Assembly (NCBI GenBank): GCA_905221605.1
Contig: CAJNDS010002191.1
Coordinates: forward strand, 972,526-1,036,525
Source of the DNA: Symbiodinium natans
Lineage: Eukaryota; Sar; Dinophyceae; Suessiales; Symbiodiniaceae
Direction: 5' to 3'
DNA length: 64,000 nucleotides
Shown here: positions 31,058-41,320 of the stretch, piece after piece
How the letters are laid out: every line of letters begins with the position of its first letter
How positions within the stretch are numbered: the first letter of the stretch is position 1
Translations under genes and position numbers: made by a program
Notes under the pieces: model-generated
What the model was told of the DNA's origin: nothing
Databases searched by the model: none
What the model saw: only the letters and a program-made list of their open reading frames with translations

Positions 31058-34000
31058 TGCAAATCGAAGTGGCGTAGTTGCATGTGTTCAGCAAGTATTG
31101 TACCAGCTTGACCAATCCTCGCAGCGCCTGCCTCGTAGGGCTGGCCATGCTGGACGCGAGCAGCCTAATGGTGTACCCTATGTCTGGTCTGTCTGCCGAA
31201 ATGCACAACCCAGTTCCTACAGCCGCACGAAACTTGCTTGCCTCCGATGGTGATAGCAGCTCACTCGTGTCCTTGTCTCGAAGCTCTTGCATACATGGAA
31301 CTCGTTGTCGATTGTTCGGTTTCACCCCCAACACTGCTGCCATGTGCTCAATGTACTGTGGTGGCTGCTGTATGACGATTCTGTCATCCAAGATCGTATG
31401 CTTGCGCTTGAGGAAGGAAAACTCATCCCCACATTTCCAAGCCATCTCCACAGTTACCTGAAATCGCGACCTCACAACTGGCAGGAAAACGTTGAGGGCC
31501 CACTGAAGTGGTAAAAGCAAAATGCTATCGTCCACGTGGATCATTCCAGGGCCTTCTGGGAGCTTGATGATGGCCGGACACTCAGGACACTGTGACACTG
31601 CAAAATGCTCAGACAAGAATGTGACAAAGTGCTGAAACCAACGACTGGACCCTTCTCGCTGCCCTGGGACCATTTTCTGGAACACAAACTTCATGTGAAC
31701 GCCGGGACGCACCTCTATTGTAGACACTACAGGTTCTGGCTGATCGACTTCAAGGTACGCATCCTTGATATCGAGGGAAACAATGGCATACTCGATGTCG
31801 GGCCGTGTCTGCTTCCATGACAGGAACAGAGCTGGTGTTAGGCGAACAATGTCACTTGATGTAGCCGGGGAAAACAATCCTTCTTTAGAGGCATCAAGCC
31901 AACGAAACTCTCGAGCACACAGTCGTGACCTTCTGAGGTACATAGGCTGTCCACTCTTTTTCTTTGCACGCCATGTACGAACCATCTTCGTCGACAATGT
32001 CTTCATCGACGACAAGTCCTCCTGGCTACCGGCTTCTCGCAAGACACCTTTGGCCACAAGTCGACTCACCTCGACAGCGTCCGCTAGCATGTCGAGTTCC
32101 TGCATCGCTTGCGCACTCAACACGGGCTCTCGGCCTGTGTTCGGAAACCACAATCTCTCGTCGCCTTCAGCTTGTTCCTCGAGCTGGCTCATTCCAGCAT
32201 AGTCTCCAGAGTCGTCCTCCGGATCATCGGCCCACATCGCAGCTTCGAAGTCCCAAAGCTCTTCAAACTGCACGTCACCGGTGTCGTCGTTGATCGCATA
32301 CTCTTGACCTCCAAAATGGACAGTCCGAATTCTGGGCACCTTAGGCGCACGCTCATTTGCATCATCTCCACGAAAGGACATGGAGGCTTCCACATCCATC
32401 TGTGCTGGGGCTGCCTCTGTTCCGACAGCCGACGAATCGCCCATCAAAGGGGGCAACATGTGCTCAGGAGTGCTAGGTGCCACAACACCCGGCACCTCTG
32501 CTTGAACTGAAGGATTCACTGCGCCTGGAGCATACGGATCATACGCTGCAGGGGCAGATGTGTCAACTTGAGCGCTCGCTGGAGGCGGCACTCGTGCACG
32601 CGACTTGGGCAATGGAGTCGGTGGCATAGGTGATGGACTCAAAGGCGAAGGACTTGCTGGAGTCGCTGCCCCATCATGCGATGACGGGGGCAGTGAGGCT
32701 GCCTCATCTCGAGGCTCAAGAGCACCAACACCTGAGCCAGCCTGACCATCAGGGAGGCTGTGCACCTCAGGCTTCCGCAGCTTGGGCGCCGGAACAAACC
32801 TCGTACCAAGCACTCCACTGCCATAGTCCCACGGTTGTCCAGACAGTGTGTCATACAGCTTTGCATCATCGGACCAAGAGCGGCCTGTTCTCCGCACAGA
32901 CCTTGAAAGGCGAACTCCACCTGGGCCTCCGACGATGTACATGTCATTGCTGCTCTTTCCCAAGAAAATGCCAAGTAGCCAACGGGCATTGCCCTTCTGT
33001 TTCGGAACCACCTGACAGAACACTGGCTCACCAAAGGGCACTATACGCCCGGAATAACGCGCACCACATGCACGTTCATACGATGTCAAGTTGCCAGTGA
33101 CCCTGTATCTGTTAAGCAACCATGCAGCATGACCAAATGCCCAAGCGAAAATGGGGTGCGAAGATCCAAGCACCAAACCAGTCCTCTGCCGGACCATGTC
33201 AAGCAGAGTGTTGGCCATTTTGCGAATGCAATCCACTGCTTTCTCCACATATCCCTGACTGGCATGTGCTCCAACCGGTGGGTTGCGCTCAATGGTCTGC
33301 AAACCGAGGCGCTGTCTGGCATTGATGACGGCTTTCTGGATATTGAGAGTGGAAGGCTCATTGTCGCAACGGAGCTCAATCTTGACATGTCCAAGTGACT
33401 GCGCGAACCGCATCAGCTCCAAACTCAAGTGTCTCACATCTCCTTTGGAAAGGCATGGAACTGCAAGAACTGACCCCGTATGGCTGTCATGTGCCACCAT
33501 GCACTTCAGGGCCTCACCACTTTCTGGTTCCTTGTCATGGCAAACGAAGGAGTTTGACGTTGCATCGAAGCCGGTAAAGCAGAAGTCATACGCGATGGAT
33601 GGCACATCCCTCGGAGCATCTTTGAGGTTTTCCATTCGATCCGGCAGGGCTCGCATGGCTATGCAATGCGGACACCAGCTGGCGTAAGGCAGGTGTGTCG
33701 CCTCGTGTAAAAGCCGCTCCTGTGGCGACGGCTCCTTGGGTACAGGGGGAACACGTGGCTCTCGACTCCCTTGTGCAACCGCATCTGCTGCAAGTTCCAC
33801 TTCCAGCGAAAGTTTCTGCTTCTCCATGTAGCTCTTGACACGGTTGAAGAGGCGCGTTTTGGACCCGGATGTACTCAAGCCCATTTGCGACGCTGCGGCC
33901 TTCAACACTGACAGTGAACTCGCAGCACTCAGCTCAACACCATCCAAGATCAACGGATCGATGCCTGGCGCTCCTCGATCCGGAACTGCAGCTTCGAACT

Positions 34001-34307
34001 GTTCGGGCAATGGCTGAGCAGGCACTTCCAGCTCCTCGGGCTCGCCTTGGCCCTCCATGACGACCTCTTCGGGGATTTCCTCCTCACCGGGACCAAAGAA
34101 ATCGTGAGCCACATGATCGCGGCTTCCTGTAGACTGTAGAGCTGGAAACTCTGTAGTAGCACCCATTCCCGTCTGCACAGTGACACCCAAATCGCGTATA
34201 TAAAGGTTCCAGTGCAGCATGCAGAAATGTGATGACTTCGCATTGGGCTCCACCTGGAAGCGATGCTTCCAAATCTGACAACTCACTCCACTCAGCGCAA
34301 TGCTCAA
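30966..34307 (-). CDS. copia-2 integrase and reverse transcriptase
   Basis: 1113 residues. After an acidic linker comes integrase: HEATHLPYASWCPHC as HHCC finger, AYDFCFTGF and RCDNEPST for acidic residues, YVEKAVDCIRK for the last Glu, then the GARYSGRIVPFGE region and the PGGVRLSRSVRR end. RT follows after a Pro/Ser-rich spacer: LDIKDAYLEV and MIHVDDSILL, then DRPDIGYTIRLLASSM. The palm motifs are intact. Its 5' end overlaps the gag-protease frame at 34084-34307, so either a programmed frameshift or a mutation separates them. Confidence 0.88.
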   Translation of the reverse strand: MSIALSGVSCQIWKHRFQVEPNAKSSHFCMLHWNLYIRDLGVTVQTGMGATTEFPALQSTGSRDHVAHDFFGPGEEEIPEEVVMEGQGEPEELEVPAQPLPEQFEAAVPDRGAPGIDPLILDGVELSAASSLSVLKAAASQMGLSTSGSKTRLFNRVKSYMEKQKLSLEVELAADAVAQGSREPRVPPVPKEPSPQERLLHEATHLPYASWCPHCIAMRALPDRMENLKDAPRDVPSIAYDFCFTGFDATSNSFVCHDKEPESGEALKCMVAHDSHTGSVLAVPCLSKGDVRHLSLELMRFAQSLGHVKIELRCDNEPSTLNIQKAVINARQRLGLQTIERNPPVGAHASQGYVEKAVDCIRKMANTLLDMVRQRTGLVLGSSHPIFAWAFGHAAWLLNRYRVTGNLTSYERACGARYSGRIVPFGEPVFCQVVPKQKGNARWLLGIFLGKSSNDMYIVGGPGGVRLSRSVRRTGRSWSDDAKLYDTLSGQPWDYGSGVLGTRFVPAPKLRKPEVHSLPDGQAGSGVGALEPRDEAASLPPSSHDGAATPASPSPLSPSPMPPTPLPKSRARVPPPASAQVDTSAPAAYDPYAPGAVNPSVQAEVPGVVAPSTPEHMLPPLMGDSSAVGTEAAPAQMDVEASMSFRGDDANERAPKVPRIRTVHFGGQEYAINDDTGDVQFEELWDFEAAMWADDPEDDSGDYAGMSQLEEQAEGDERLWFPNTGREPVLSAQAMQELDMLADAVEVSRLVAKGVLREAGSQEDLSSMKTLSTKMVRTWRAKKKSGQPMYLRRSRLCAREFRWLDASKEGLFSPATSSDIVRLTPALFLSWKQTRPDIEYAIVSLDIKDAYLEVDQPEPVVSTIEVRPGVHMKFVFQKMVPGQREGSSRWFQHFVTFLSEHFAVSQCPECPAIIKLPEGPGMIHVDDSILLLPLQWALNVFLPVVRSRFQVTVEMAWKCGDEFSFLKRKHTILDDRIVIQQPPQYIEHMAAVLGVKPNNRQRVPCMQELRDKDTSELLSPSEASKFRAAVGTGLCISADRPDIGYTIRLLASSMASPTRQALRGLVKLVQYLLNTCNYATSICIGPPGSSKLLSSMDVDCSNDMPSPGMLLGC

Positions 34308-36390
34308 CCACGAACCATGCAGCTGTCTCAGACCTTCGGATTACTGTTGTACGAAACGGCCACTCGCTAGTTGCAACCAAACTCGGGTCGACGAAGCATG
34401 CACTCTGTCCCCGCCATACCAAATGCCCTGACGCCCCAATCTGCCAACCATAAGCTATGGAATCCAACAACGACGCACTGACTCTCACCTGCACTGAAAT
34501 TGCTCGAACAGTGTCAGGCTGAAGATCCACGGCTGGCACCGGACTGCTCTGAACTGCATCTGCAAGGCACGGACTGCTCTGAACTGCATCTGCAAGGCAC
34601 GGACTGCTTTGAACTGCATCTGCAAGGCACGGACTGCTTTGAACTGCATCTGCAAGGCACGGACTGCTCTGAACTGCATTTGCAAGGCACGGACTGCTCT
34701 GAACTGCATTTGCAACACGGCGAACTGTAGCATGCACAGCAAGACTGTAGCCCTTAAACCACATCGGAACTTCCACGCCAGTGTTTGCATGCGAAAGCCA
34801 CATCTCCCCATCATAATCTTTGCATGGAAACCAACCAAGCTTCACCAAGCGGCCGAGAGACAGGATGGGCTGTGTGACATCGCAGACAATGCATCGCTCC
34901 TTGATGATGACAGGCGACCCGTCTCGAGTGACGAGCGTGAACTCCACCACACGCTCCTGGGTGACATGCATAGATCCACCTTGAGCATCTTGGACCCGCA
35001 AGTTGGCCCCTCCTGACACTTTGTGTCCTAACTCCTCAAAAGTGAGTGGCAGGCACGACAGATCAGCTCCACTGTCAATCACCACAGCGCTTGACGTGTC
35101 ATGCTTTATTGCTCGAACATGAGGGCTGAAACTCGCAGGCGGGCAGATATCTGCAGCCGAAGGCACATCGGAATCAGGAATTTCCCACGGGATAGTCTCA
35201 TCATCATCGAAAGCGTCCAATCGATAATGCAGCACAGGAATGCTAACGCTCGTTGCACTGCAAACTGTAACCGCATTGACATGGAGACTGCCATTTGCAT
35301 CATGCAAGCATTGCTCAAGCTCAGACATGTCAAAGCAAACCAGACCGCCCTCAACCCGACGCACCGAACCAGCAGTTGTAGACGTTGCTGCACCAACCTG
35401 ACTAGCGCTAGCAGCTGGCGCCACAGTGGAAACGGTTGAACTCTGATCACCAACTTGCTGGACACGATTGGGGTTCTGCCAGCACTCACGCTGCATGTGC
35501 CCTGTTTTGCCACAGATGTAGCACTTGGCGGTTGTTTGCTGATGCTTGCCCTTGCCTTTGCTCTCCTTGCCTTTTCCCTTTCCTTTGTCCTCCTTATGTG
35601 GCTTGCCATCTCTGCCCTTGCCTCCTTGATGCTGATATGGCCGTTGTTGCTTGCTCTTGTCCTTGCCCTTGCGCTTGCCTCTGCCCTTGCTCTCCTTGCC
35701 CTTGCCCTTCCATGTGACGGCATCCACCTCCATTGGCGTTGGTCCATCATTCGCTGCTGTCGCTCCAATGCCATATGAAGAAGCCAAAGCATCACCCCAC
35801 TTGATGTGCCCCGAATCCCAACGCTGAATCAACAGACGCAAATCAGCATACGTGGAAGTTTCTGTGATACTGAACATAGCTTGCGTCTTGAGCTGTCCAG
35901 ACAAACATTTGAGCACGGCAGCCAACTTGGTATTTTCTGCTAGAGGGGACCCATTCAAGGTCTCGTACTCTGTCACTGCCGCCTCAAATCGACTGAGTTG
36001 CTGCATCAAGCTCACTTTGTTTGAAAATGCAGGCCAGCCATGAATCATCTGTGCCAATGCCAAAACGCGTGCTCGTGAGCTAGGTACCAAATCCTGCAAA
36101 AGCTGACGATACCCTTCCAAGCCGCAGTTGTTCGGCACTGACTTGAGCAATCGGATGCCCTTGTCATGAAGTAGACCGGCCAAGATACCATACAGCAACT
36201 TTGATCGCTGCACCTTCGCTGGACTCATCAAACCCTGAACGATAGGAGATGAAGGATCGCGCCTGATGTCAGCAAGATCAGTCGCATACTCTTCGTTGAT
36301 ACACGACAGCCACTGCTCGAACTGCCACGACCAATGCGGCCACATGGACAACTCAGAATCTCTTGTGCTGGGATCTTGTGCTGGGATCAA
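34084..36390 (-). CDS. copia-2 Gag and protease
   Basis: 768 residues. Gag starts in mid-domain (RDSELSMWPHWSWQFEQWL) because the true N-terminus is in another frame. A Lys/Gly-rich region precedes the zinc knuckle CYICGKTGHMQREC; protease follows with VVIDSGADLSCLP and ILSLGRLVKLGW. Then come six 10-residue repeats (NAVQSSPCLA/DAVQSSPCLA). The frame overlaps the integrase ORF. Confidence 0.88.
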   Translation of the reverse strand: MIPAQDPSTRDSELSMWPHWSWQFEQWLSCINEEYATDLADIRRDPSSPIVQGLMSPAKVQRSKLLYGILAGLLHDKGIRLLKSVPNNCGLEGYRQLLQDLVPSSRARVLALAQMIHGWPAFSNKVSLMQQLSRFEAAVTEYETLNGSPLAENTKLAAVLKCLSGQLKTQAMFSITETSTYADLRLLIQRWDSGHIKWGDALASSYGIGATAANDGPTPMEVDAVTWKGKGKESKGRGKRKGKDKSKQQRPYQHQGGKGRDGKPHKEDKGKGKGKESKGKGKHQQTTAKCYICGKTGHMQRECWQNPNRVQQVGDQSSTVSTVAPAASASQVGAATSTTAGSVRRVEGGLVCFDMSELEQCLHDANGSLHVNAVTVCSATSVSIPVLHYRLDAFDDDETIPWEIPDSDVPSAADICPPASFSPHVRAIKHDTSSAVVIDSGADLSCLPLTFEELGHKVSGGANLRVQDAQGGSMHVTQERVVEFTLVTRDGSPVIIKERCIVCDVTQPILSLGRLVKLGWFPCKDYDGEMWLSHANTGVEVPMWFKGYSLAVHATVRRVANAVQSSPCLANAVQSSPCLADAVQSSPCLADAVQSSPCLADAVQSSPCLADAVQSSPVPAVDLQPDTVRAISVQVRVSASLLDSIAYGWQIGASGHLVWRGQSACFVDPSLVATSEWPFRTTVIRRSETAAWFVVEHCAEWSELSDLEASLPGGAQCEVITFLHAALEPLYTRFGCHCADGNGCYYRVSSSTVYRKPRSCGSRFLWSR
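34541..34722 (-). repeat. 30-bp tandem repeat coding (D/N)AVQSSPCLA
   Basis: Six near-identical 30-bp units in frame in the protease-integrase spacer of copia-2, with one or two base changes between copies. Confidence 0.95.
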
Positions 36391-36661
36391 ACTTCTCGGG
36401 GGGCTTCAATACTTTGGACAAATCCTTAGCAGTCACTACGGAAGGTGTAGGGGTCGAGGATGAGGACGAGGCGATGACGGCGGCCTGTGCGGCAGCCGAT
36501 GCTGCCTGAGTTGCAGCTGTCAGCTGATTCATCAAATTGTTCAGGTCTCCAACGGTGAGCTGTACTCCTGTAGGCGACATCGGAGATCCTGGCGGAAACG
36601 GATTGCTGGCTGTGCGTCCCTCAGGAGGCCCACCAAACTCTGAATCTGAATCATCTGCCAT
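36353..36661 (-). CDS. copia-2 Gag N-terminus (frame-broken)
   Basis: MADDSDSEFGGPPEG..NPFPPGSP.. runs to LKPPEKFDPSTR and then loses frame because of the 13-bp duplication at 36363-36388; one copy would read on into RDSELSMWPHWSWQFEQWL in the next ORF. It starts 18 bp after the ORF0 stop. Confidence 0.8.
   Translation of the reverse strand: MADDSDSEFGGPPEGRTASNPFPPGSPMSPTGVQLTVGDLNNLMNQLTAATQAASAAAQAAVIASSSSSTPTPSVVTAKDLSKVLKPPEKFDPSTRSQHKRF
36363..36388 (-). repeat. 13-bp tandem duplication that shifts the gag frame
   Basis: GATCCCAGCACAA occurs twice head to tail on the - strand. Thirteen is not a multiple of three, so Gag is out of frame with the rest. Confidence 0.95.
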
Positions 36662-36679
36662 TGTTCAAACAACCGGAAA

Positions 36680-37141
36680 TCAGTCAAGGTCAATAGGACC
36701 ACTGCCAGGGTTCAGACTCGCAGAAAACACAGGACTGGGATCCAAATCGATGACCACTGCAGGTTGTAGCTGTCGGTTAAATACCGGCAAACAAGACAAA
36801 TCTCGATCCAGATTATGATGTTCTGTTGCACTGTTGACAAACGCAGATTGGACCTCAAACGGAAGAGCCTCTTCTGCACTCTCCTCAATAGTGTGATGTT
36901 CAAAAGCTTCTTTGAGGTTGGGGTTCTTCAGGCACCGCTTGGCAAACTGAAAGAGCTCGCTGACACCGTGTATACCAGCAAGTCGGTTCTCAAAAGATTG
37001 CTGCGCTGTTCCAATGATGCTCTGCCAGCTGTCCTCGGACCTCCCTGCAGGCTTGGGTCTCAAGATAAGCTGCTCTGTGTACAACGCAAGCAGACGTTCT
37101 TTGGCCAAATCAAGCGCAGCTGCAGTAGCCGTCTTTGCCAC
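36680..37141 (-). CDS. copia-2 ORF0, conserved small protein of unknown function
   Basis: 153 residues between the primer site and gag. It aligns along its length with the 40606-41205 ORF: LYTEQLILRPKPAGRSEDSWQ against LYLEQLLNRPRPANRTEYGWQ, then CLKNPNLKE/CLKDQGLKE and EEALPF/EEAIPF. No known domain, signal or membrane segment is visible; it looks helical and ends in an acidic, Pro-containing tail. Conservation in two divergent elements argues for a real product. Confidence 0.65.
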   Translation of the reverse strand: MAKTATAAALDLAKERLLALYTEQLILRPKPAGRSEDSWQSIIGTAQQSFENRLAGIHGVSELFQFAKRCLKNPNLKEAFEHHTIEESAEEALPFEVQSAFVNSATEHHNLDRDLSCLPVFNRQLQPAVVIDLDPSPVFSASLNPGSGPIDLD

Positions 37142-37304
37142 CGGCTTGACAGCAAATTGCAGCTATGGCGGCGCAAGGAAGATGCCTACACTCTCACGGA
37201 CCCTGACCCCGAACAGCAGAAGAGGATTGACGCACGATGGCCCCTGAACTCACACCAAAGGACGGAACCTCCTAGCGTGTGTCGAAGCTCCGACCTGTGC
37301 CGAA

Positions 37305-37316
37305 GCTCCGCTACCA
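37305..37316 (-). promoter_or_regulatory. copia-2 tRNA primer-binding site
   Basis: TGGTAGCGGAGC on the - strand, directly after the 5' LTR, identical to copia-1. Confidence 0.85.
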
Positions 37317-37437
37317 TGAAAAGCAAAATGCCCTTTTCCACACACTGAGAGCCTCATATCACGGTCACCTAAATTTTAGGTGACGCTTGGGTAAAACATG
37401 GTGAAACACATCATGGGGAACATGTAAAGTTTGTTCA
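37317..37437 (-). repeat. copia-2 5' LTR
   Basis: 121 bp, one mismatch to 29696-29816; outer side followed by the TTTGG duplication (37438-37442). Confidence 0.95.
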
Positions 37438-37442
37438 TTTGG

Positions 37443-38880
37443 CCACTCCGACGGAGTGGCGACCCATTATCTCTTGGAGCGGTAACGACGTATGGGGGTC
37501 CCACGGATACCACGGGTACACGTGGAAGAGGAGCTTGAGGCGCTAAATGAACGGCCCACAAAGCAACGACTTCGTGTGGAGAAGGCTGTTTGCAACCTGC
37601 GGTTGCTCTATGTAAGGCGTGACGTGTGTGGAATCACCGTTCTTACGGGTGATCATCACTCCAAGGTGTTTCCGACTGGACCAGAGTACGGCTGCATGAC
37701 ACAGCACGCTGACGCGATGCTTGCTCAGGGTTATTGTTGACTCGATCGAAATGTATAACCTTACCAGCAAGCCTGACAACTTCCACGCTGACGCGTCGGA
37801 CAGGAACAAACAGATCATGGTCTTATGGCACTGTTCGTTGCTCCGTGGTGTCTTTCCACCTGAGGCGAGAAAGGTGATAAGAAGATCGTCCTTTCCGGCC
37901 CCTGCGGAAGGTAGAAGAGCCCAGCATGACGCAGGTTCCCAAAGGTTGAAGAAGTTCAGGAAAAGATCTCTGACTTGAAGTCCGATAATTCTTACTGGCT
38001 GACGCCGAATGCTTGCGTGGCTCTTAGCAAGAAGATCAGTTTCTTGACACGTGGCTTCGCAGAGATCCGCACGCCGCACCTCCACAAAAGCGGCCAAAGA
38101 CCACTCCCTTAGATGGGACGAGTTCTTCGAGAAGCTCTTCCAGATGTGGAGGGGGCTAAGAGTGGAAAACGCGGTCGATACCCTGCTTCATCATAATAAG
38201 CTTCAAGGTCAAGGTAAACTTTGGACTTAACAAGCTTGTCGTGTTCCACGCCATCCGTGTTATCCAGAGGCTTGCTGATTCATGGTTTCCGACCTTGAAG
38301 ATCGACTTCCGGTGGAGACTGAGGAAGTCAAAAGAGATGTGGACGGAGATGCCGCCGCTTGATATCACAAGCACCAAATGGTCTGCCTTCGGCTTGTGGA
38401 GAACGGCCTGAAACCAGGCGGGCGCGGGGCGACCGCTGAAGGCGCCCGGAATTTCCTTATTGTCGACCTGCAGCTCGCCGCTTTGGATGGAGTTAGAGTT
38501 CTTCGCACCAAGGCTGACTCCTTTGCAGGGCAGGTGAGAAAACTCCAAAGTCACATGAAAGCATGTGTCCTTCATAAGAAAATTTTTCTGCAGATATCAT
38601 TGTGCCTTGTGGTGTCCATAAATCCAGCAGACCGTGAGCCCCCACAAGAGATTGGCAAGGTCCTGTGCATGCCTGTGGAGCACGTCGATCCATCTTCCCA
38701 CAATGGAGTTCTAGAAAGCGGAAGTATTGGCGTCTCCCTCTGCGAACACACCGGACTCCATGATCCTTGTAGAATTGCTCATGCAGGATCGTACTTGGCT
38801 TGACGCAAGACACAGGAACGATCCCAAGAAACAAGTCATTGTCCGCAGCATCAGCATCTGGCGGAAGTGGAAGTCCGGCC
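37443..38880. other. Unresolved old coding remnants
   Basis: The sequence into which copia-2 inserted. On + , 37492-37740 reads EEELEALNERPTKQRLRVEK.. and 38100-38215 reads RWDEFFEKLFQMWRGLRVEN..; on - , a frame APRDNGSPLRRSGQ runs through the empty copia-2 site into IFFGMQLIKLL (29690 side). I cannot decide the coding strand or name a family. Confidence 0.3.
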
Positions 38881-38886
38881 ATGGCG

Positions 38887-40101
38887 TCAGCGCGGCGATC
38901 GGAAATCCTGCAAGGCAAGCTTGAAGTCCTTGATGAAAGCCTTTCGCTCTTTCTGAAAGAGAGTAATTGCCATTTCTTCGGACGATGGATCGCGCGGGCA
39001 CACGGAAGCGTAGAAGTGAGGCAAGGCTTGTGCCGCCGCAGAAGCTATGCAATGCTCTTTACGCACTGTGAATTGCTCTGGCAAGCGATTTGGGGTAATT
39101 CGCGGATTTGAGACATTTTGCATGCGAGTGATCACCAGTGCAAACTTTACCGTGAATCTTCTTATGTAGCGTAGCAGCAGCAACGCACCACGGCTTCTGG
39201 GTTTGGCGACGATACTCGGCTGTGGACCTTCGGTAAACAAGGATGCCAGCTTCGAAGTCTGCTGGGGGCAATGTCCTTTCATCCTCCTCAACGGGATTAG
39301 GTAGGGATTGCATTTTGTTGAATACCTCAACCTGCCTTCCGTCAGAAAGAAGATACTTACCAGTCTTGGTGATCTTCGACATTTCTGGGAAGAGGTGAGT
39401 CTTAGGGTTGAAATCACCTTTAGGGACGTCGCCTTTAAGGGTTTTCAGGGCAGCATCTCCTCCCGCGTTCAGGAGCACGCTCCAAAGTGCGGAGGAAGGA
39501 AGTCCCAACGCCCTGAAAGATACATTTGCGCATACAACTTCAGCTTCAGTGGAGCTGAGCGCGGTGCTTGTTTGCTTCTTACTAAACGCAGATAACGGAA
39601 AATAGGTATTAGGACCTACGAGTGCGAGGAAGCCGCCTGAGGTGCTTTTGTTGTCGTGTTCTCCAGCATGATTTGAGTCTGCAAACAGCCAGAGCTTGCA
39701 GTCCTTCAAGTCGTCTCCTATGTAACAGGACATGCGATGATAGAGGCCACGTAGCACATGAGGCGACGTAATGCTTTATCACAGTCGGCAGACCATTTTG
39801 TGACGCGGCTAGCAAGACCCTGCACAGCTCGAGGTAAATCAAAGCGAGCCATTCTAGCAGCGAAGAGTAATTTCATGAGAACTCGGCTTGCGATGGGGGC
39901 TAGCTTTCCTTTCGGTTCAGCCTCCGCGTCAGTGGGGCGAGCGATTTTGTCGTCATAGAAAGGCGCGCTCACCTTCTTGAGGTGATGCCACTCCGGGCCA
40001 ATGAGTTCTTTGTACCTATCCACAGCTTGCTGCAGAAAAGAGCTCATGTCATAAACGACTTGTTTGGTCGGAGCATACATGGCACCTTTGTGATCGCTCA
40101 A
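38887..40101 (-). pseudogene. Decayed copia RT-RNase H fragment
   Basis: 40101-39718 carries the RT connection region (LKKVSAPFYDDKIARP.., LAPIASRVLMKLLFAARMAR, GLASRVTKWSADCDKALRRL). After frame changes, 39757-39400 has RNase H (WLFADSNHAGEHDNKSTSGGF, TSTALSSTEAEVVCAN). The RT catalytic core is not visible, and several frameshifts are present. The RNase H is of a different subfamily from those in copia-1 and copia-2. 40102-40459 continues as non-translatable sequence. Confidence 0.75.
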
Positions 40102-40459
40102 CTGATGCCATAAAATGCATGCTTGCGAGCTTCTTTCTTAGCAAAGTTCTTATCTCTAATGCGCTTAACTGCTGCAAGCACTGTGCTCAGTTGGTTGGAG
40201 GTAGTGAGGTAAGTTGCACCGGTCCAAAAGTCACTAGACTTCCGTCCAGGGCCTCCGAATCCCACATCTCGGTTGGCGAGCTCCTTGCCGAGAGGAGCTG
40301 CCACAGTGAGCCTGTGCGACCCGAGGTCGAGGGCGAGGGCTTCCGCCGCGCGAGGCTTGAACAAGACCTTGCGAGGTTGAATGTGATGCCGCACGTGACC
40401 CCTTCTTCCGCGAAGTACTCGGTGAAATCATCATGGTCATCATATCATCTGGCGTCACA

Positions 40460-40606
40460 TTACATACCCTGCGCTTGCGGACTGCCAGGGCTGAACGGAT
40501 TCTGTGCTGCTGACGCTGAAGCCTGGCTCGCCTGTGCACCTTGGGGCAAGTGCACGCCTTGGCCAGGGTCAACCTCAAGATCGCTTATGTCATCTTGCGA
40601 TGCCAT
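40460..40606 (-). pseudogene. copia-3 Gag N-terminus, truncated
   Basis: 48 codons from ATG 40606 (MASQDDISDLEVDPGQ..) to NPFSPGSPQAQGM and a TAA. NPFSPGSP matches NPFPPGSP of the copia-2 Gag N-terminus, then similarity ends, so the rest of gag and pol is missing here. The ATG overlaps the ORF0 stop as TGATG. Confidence 0.6.
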
Positions 40607-41205
40607 CACAGCAGCAACCAAGCACTTCGGGAATCTCTCAACTCACTCTCAAGATCCACAGCTTCGGTCTGGGGCACTAAGGATCTTTGGAACTTGGCAG
40701 GTTGCGTTTCACACAGATCGATAACAGATGGCGAAGACTGCAACGCTCTCTTAAACGTCGGTCGGCTGTCCTCTGCCAACAACTGTTCGATCAGTCCAAG
40801 TTCTCTTTCGAAATTTGGACCCTCTTGCTCTGCCTGGACGAAGCGAAGTTGCTTTGCAAACGGAATCGCCTCCTCACACACTCGGTCTATACCAAGATCT
40901 ATAAAGTTCTCCTTCAAGCCTTGATCTTTCAAGCAAGTGTTTCCGAAGCACCAAACTTGCTCAACCGTATGAAGAGTTTCCAGCTTCTTCTGGAAAGCAG
41001 TGTGGATCCCTACCAAGACAGCTTGCCACCCGTATTCAGTTCTGTTGGCTGGCCTGGGCCGATTCAACAGTTGTTCAAGATACAGGCTGTCCAAGAGCTC
41101 TTTAAGCGAATCGCAACTGGCAACAGTTGCCGTGTTCACTAAAGTCACTTGGACGCCAACCGGCTGTCCAGCCGGCAGGTCAATATGGCGCAAGCTACGG
41201 CTCAC
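40606..41205 (-). CDS. copia-3 ORF0, homologue of copia-2 ORF0
   Basis: 199 residues, homologous to 36680-37141 over about 110 residues. It sits between a primer site (41321-41332) and a gag start, as in copia-2. Its TGA stop overlaps the gag ATG (TGATG at 40608-40604), a layout that allows stop-restart coupling. Function unknown. Confidence 0.65.
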   Translation of the reverse strand: MSRSLRHIDLPAGQPVGVQVTLVNTATVASCDSLKELLDSLYLEQLLNRPRPANRTEYGWQAVLVGIHTAFQKKLETLHTVEQVWCFGNTCLKDQGLKENFIDLGIDRVCEEAIPFAKQLRFVQAEQEGPNFERELGLIEQLLAEDSRPTFKRALQSSPSVIDLCETQPAKFQRSLVPQTEAVDLESELRDSRSAWLLL

Positions 41206-41320
41206 TTCCTACAAAGGACCCCGAAAGAAGAAAACAAAGATCAGAAAGCCTGGGCCCCCGAACGCACCCAAAAGATGCTAGAGACCCCAACGACGTGTCT
41301 CGAAGCTCGGGCTTTCCCGG

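Larger units (their letters stand above)
29696..37437 (-). mobile_element. copia-2: complete Ty1/copia retrotransposon with broken frames (7742 bp)
   Basis: LTRs of 121 bp (29696-29816 and 37317-37437) differ at one base; TTTGG flanks both sides (29691-29695 and 37438-37442). Primer site and purine tract match copia-1. Coding is in five frames: ORF0, gag start, gag-protease, integrase-RT, RNase H plus tail. One break is explained by a 13-bp tandem duplication. Confidence 0.95.
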
